From assembly GCF_000296215.2 (NCBI RefSeq), contig NZ_CP013949.1, positions 5,945,501 through 6,009,500 of the forward strand: a stretch of 64,000 nt of DNA, written 5' to 3'. The notes beneath the pieces were generated by a model. The model was not told the DNA's origin, searched no databases, and saw only the letters and a program-made list of their open reading frames with translations. This document shows positions 61,258-64,000 of the stretch, piece after piece (position 1 is the stretch's first letter; the number at the start of each line of letters is the position of its first letter). The stretch is from Bradyrhizobium sp. CCGE-LA001 (lineage in GTDB: Bacteria > Pseudomonadota > Alphaproteobacteria > Rhizobiales > Xanthobacteraceae). A program made the translations under genes and the position numbers.

Positions 61258-62091
61258 ATGAATTTTCGAGGCAATTTACGACGGCTGATCAACGAGGTCG
61301 GTTGCGACTTTATTCATCCACTTCCCTATCCGCACGTAGACTTGTTCTTCTGGCGTCCCGACGACGGAACGATCAATTTCGGCGACCATCTTTCGATCGT
61401 CGTCGTCGACCATCTCTTGCGGCATTTCGGCTATACGCTCGCCGACGAGGTGCCGCGGCAAGCGCGCTTGTTCGCGATCGGCTCCGTGCTCCATTACGCG
61501 CGAAACGGCGATGTGGTCTGGGGAAGCGGCGTAAACGGGCGCCCCGGCCAGGACGGCCTCAACTATCGCGTGCAGAACCTGGACGTGCGTGCGGTGCGGG
61601 GCCCTCGTACACGGGAGGTTCTGCAGCGCCGGGGCATCGCAGTCCCCGAAGTGTTCGGAGACCCGGCGCTGCTGCTTCCTCAGCTGTTTCCGAATCGCTT
61701 TCAACCGACCGCCAAGAAGCCGTGGGTATTTGTTCCGAATTTGCACGATTTGAATCTCATCGACCGTACCGCCGATACAGTGGTCTCACCGCTGGGATCC
61801 TGGAACCGGCGGATTGAAGCCATTCTCGAAGCTGAACTGGTTCTGGCCAGCTCGCTCCACGGCCTCATCGTCGCCGAAGCATTCGGCATACCGGCTCGCT
61901 ACGTGCGACTGAGCAGCGCGGAGTCCGAGTTCAAGTATCGTGACTATTACGAGGGCACTGGCCGGTTCGACGTCGAGTTTGCCACAAGCATTGACGAAGG
62001 TCGCGAGATGGGTGGAGCTGCGCGCCTCAACTTCGACCATCGTGCCTTGATGAATGCATTCCCGATCGACCTCTGGAGCGGAAAGAGCTGA
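61258..62091 (+). CDS. polysaccharide pyruvyl transferase family protein
   Basis: 277 residues of the PF04230 family, which transfers pyruvate from phosphoenolpyruvate to sugars to make ketals in exopolysaccharide or acts as a related transferase. Seen are NFGDHLSIVVVDHLLRHFGY near the N-terminus, WGSGVNGRP, VRGPRTREVLQRRG, FGDPALLLPQL and SSLHGLIVAEAFGIPARYV. Similar proteins include ExoV and PssM of rhizobia. It is followed by GT4 with one intervening base, so they are co-transcribed. Confidence 0.85.
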   Translation: MNFRGNLRRLINEVGCDFIHPLPYPHVDLFFWRPDDGTINFGDHLSIVVVDHLLRHFGYTLADEVPRQARLFAIGSVLHYARNGDVVWGSGVNGRPGQDGLNYRVQNLDVRAVRGPRTREVLQRRGIAVPEVFGDPALLLPQLFPNRFQPTAKKPWVFVPNLHDLNLIDRTADTVVSPLGSWNRRIEAILEAELVLASSLHGLIVAEAFGIPARYVRLSSAESEFKYRDYYEGTGRFDVEFATSIDEGREMGGAARLNFDHRALMNAFPIDLWSGKS

Positions 62092-62092
62092 C

Positions 62093-63208
62093 ATGGCCAA
62101 GCGCCTCCGCGTGGCCATCTACGCGCCGCATTTTGCAGAATATTCCTACCGGCTCGCAGCGGGATTGGCGCACCATTGCGACGTCCGCCTGGTGCTCAAC
62201 CGCAAGGACGCCAACCAGCAATGGGAACTTGCAGATATCGCCGTGACTGCGCCCTTCGAGACGCGGATCCGCGACCTCAGCCTTCGCCGTGGCGGCGCGA
62301 TCGGCATCCCCGCGTCCTTCCTCGACATCATATCGTTTCGTCCGGACGTGATTCATTGTCACGAAGTTCCGGAGATCTACACGTCCAGGCTGATCCAGCT
62401 GCTCCGCCCGCTCGGCATTCCCCTGGTCCTGACGGTTCACGATGCGATTCCACATTCGGAGGGCGGCTCCGGCACCTCGGCCCGTGAGGATGCCTGGCGC
62501 GAGCGCATGCGCGCGGCCGCTTCTGTCGTCACGACGCATGGTGAGAGTTGTATTGCCGATTTTCGGCGCGCTTCTCCCGGCTTCAAGGGCGACACGGTTT
62601 CCAGCATGCACGGCGTGCTCATGGTTCCGCCAGCCAAGGCCGCGCCCACCGCGCCGGAAGCAGCTCGGATCCTGTTTTTTGGGCGGATGTGGGCCTACAA
62701 GGGCCTCGACGTGTTCATCGATGCGATCGACATATTGGTCCGGCGCGGCGTTGCGCATGAGGCGATCGTCGCCGGCCGCGGCCCCGAGATGACGCGGCTC
62801 GGCGCGCGGATGGAGGCGATGCCGACCATCAAGACGATCAACGCCTATATTTCGCCTGCGGAGACTGGACGGTTGTTTCAATCCGCAACCGTGGTTGCCC
62901 TGCCCTATAAGGATGCAACGCAGAGCGGCGTGCTTGCATCCGCCTATGGCAATTCCCGGCCCGTCGTTGCCAGCGCCACCGGCGGCATCCCTGATGTCGT
63001 GACGGACGGCGTCAACGGCCTATTGGTACCTCCGGGCGACGCCAACGCACTCGCCGATGCACTCGAACGCGTGCTGACCTCGAAGCCTCTTGTCGCGACA
63101 TTGACCGAGGGCGCGCGGCAGACTGCGGCTGGCCTATTGAACTGGGATCGTATCGCCGAACAGCTCCTCGGCTCTTATTACAAGCTCGCCGCACGCATTG
63201 TGAGCTGA
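62093..63208 (+). CDS. GT4 glycosyltransferase 4
   Basis: 371-residue GT-B glycosyltransferase starting MAKRLRVAIYAPHFAEYSYRLAAGLAHH. The middle has VIHCHEVPEIYTS and LVLTVHDAIPHSEGG. The donor domain has LFFGRMWAYKGLDVFIDAI and VALPYKDATQSGVLASAYGNSRPVVAS. Here a Ser-Gly pair replaces the first Glu of the E-x7-E motif, as in one known GT4 subgroup. The start has GGAAAGAG upstream. Convergent with the truncated acyltransferase at 63226. Confidence 0.86.
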   Translation: MAKRLRVAIYAPHFAEYSYRLAAGLAHHCDVRLVLNRKDANQQWELADIAVTAPFETRIRDLSLRRGGAIGIPASFLDIISFRPDVIHCHEVPEIYTSRLIQLLRPLGIPLVLTVHDAIPHSEGGSGTSAREDAWRERMRAAASVVTTHGESCIADFRRASPGFKGDTVSSMHGVLMVPPAKAAPTAPEAARILFFGRMWAYKGLDVFIDAIDILVRRGVAHEAIVAGRGPEMTRLGARMEAMPTIKTINAYISPAETGRLFQSATVVALPYKDATQSGVLASAYGNSRPVVASATGGIPDVVTDGVNGLLVPPGDANALADALERVLTSKPLVATLTEGARQTAAGLLNWDRIAEQLLGSYYKLAARIVS

Positions 63209-63225
63209 GCGCCAGCGGCGGTCCC

Positions 63226-64000
63226 TCAAACCGATTGCTCGATCTGCGGCCGAAAGAACATGCCGCGGATCGCGCCGTCCAACAGGCGCCTCAGCCTCAC
63301 CTCGATCAGTTCATAAGTGATCGCACTCGCAACGAGTGACATCACCAGCCCGAGCGCGATGAAGGCAGCCCATAGCAGCCAGCGGTCAACGCCGGCGGCG
63401 ACCAGCTTCAGGCCGATCACCTGCAGGGGGAAGAGCACGAAGGGATGCACGAGATAGAGGCTGTAGCTGATCTTGCCGATATATTGGAGCGCCGGCGTGC
63501 TCAGCGCCCTGCCGAGGCCTGATTCCGGGGCCAGCACCATGCCGAACAGCAAAAATCCGGGAATGAGCCCGACGAATGGGTGAAACAGCATGAGGCTCGC
63601 ATACAGGGCGACGCCGCAGGCGAGGCCCGCGAGCAGCCCGAGGCGTCCGGGAATGGAGATGCGAAACCCGGTCGCGCTGAACAGCATGCCGATGCAGAAG
63701 AATGCGGTGATCGGCCAGCGCATCAGGCAAGCCACACCCAGCAGGATCAAGGGCGCCGCCAGCAGCCGGCCCCCGAGGCGCCACATCGAGAATGTCAGCG
63801 CAAACCAGATGTAGAACGCCCACTCATAGGTCAACGTCCAGGCATTCTGCTGGGCGATGGGCAGGCCGAGCGCGTCCTGCACGAAGAACAGGTTGGCCGC
63901 GAAGATCCCGAGATAGCTCGTCAGATCGATCCCGCGAAAGAACTTGTAGGCCACGATCGGCCCGATCGCGAACAGCGCAAGATGCAGGACGACGAACACC
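63226..64000 (-). CDS. acyltransferase-3 family protein 2 (N-terminus outside window)
   Basis: Last 258 codons of a membrane acyltransferase: NAWTLTYEWAFYIWFALTF is the conserved middle block (W-S/T-L-x-x-E/W), and KISYSLYLVHPFVLFPLQ and ITYELIEVRLRRLL are the typical C-terminal blocks. The catalytic N-terminal His block lies beyond the right edge. It belongs to the polysaccharide locus and would modify sugars by O-acylation. Confidence 0.85.
   Translation of the reverse strand, partial: VFVVLHLALFAIGPIVAYKFFRGIDLTSYLGIFAANLFFVQDALGLPIAQQNAWTLTYEWAFYIWFALTFSMWRLGGRLLAAPLILLGVACLMRWPITAFFCIGMLFSATGFRISIPGRLGLLAGLACGVALYASLMLFHPFVGLIPGFLLFGMVLAPESGLGRALSTPALQYIGKISYSLYLVHPFVLFPLQVIGLKLVAAGVDRWLLWAAFIALGLVMSLVASAITYELIEVRLRRLLDGAIRGMFFRPQIEQSV

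Overview
The window is GC-rich alphaproteobacterial chromosome. It is most like Bradyrhizobium or a close relative such as Rhodopseudomonas. The reasons are the overall gene families, the dense intergenic inverted repeats of types I associate with Bradyrhizobium, frequent GTG/TTG starts, and genes such as vanAB with a GntR regulator, a PaoABC-type aldehyde oxidoreductase and a periplasmic FKBP. The genus is inference from style and family content; no rRNA or other marker is present. I see no tRNA, rRNA, CRISPR array, insertion sequence or phage gene.

Layout. 1-4.4 kb: beta-oxidation operon on the minus strand (fadE-like, thiolase, fadJ-like; the last runs off the left edge). 4.6-10.5 kb: flavin reductase, then a TetR-RND pump-adaptor set. 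10.7-14.5 kb: MFS transporter, DUF2809 membrane protein, YcaQ/AlkX-type DNA glycosylase and two tiny exported or membrane proteins. 14.8-18.9 kb: OmpA-family protein with a perfect CRP-type box upstream, a PMT-like glycosyltransferase, and a FecR-domain protein paired with an outer-membrane beta-barrel protein. 19-21.6 kb: two glyoxalase-fold proteins, cupin, CsbD, FKBP. 21.6-27.3 kb: three-subunit molybdenum hydroxylase and a gamma-glutamyltransferase. 27.5-38.1 kb: trhO-slyX, two c-di-GMP proteins, hemE facing a divergent hemC, a GMC oxidoreductase with TetR, and a SnoaL-like protein. 38.2-41.1 kb: vanillate demethylase operon vanA-gntR-vanB with two identical operator-like palindromes. 41.3-47.1 kb: phosphoglucomutase, exported hydrolase, lytic transglycosylase, orphan response regulator, aldose-epimerase-like protein.

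47.2-64 kb is a surface-polysaccharide locus: four GT4 glycosyltransferases, two MOP-family flippases, two acyltransferase-3 proteins (one cut by the right edge), a polysaccharide pyruvyl transferase, a PslG-like exported glycoside hydrolase, and a 1302-residue protein. That protein joins a clan-A-type glycosidase domain to four roughly 166-residue tandem repeats and a C-terminus typical of type I secretion substrates. It is the most unusual object in the window. I infer that the locus builds, decorates and exports an exopolysaccharide, and that the two glycosidases trim or remodel it in the periplasm and outside the cell.

The gene boundaries carry many inverted-repeat elements of several families, as well as five convincing hairpin terminators and several palindromes that look like operators next to the matching regulator genes.
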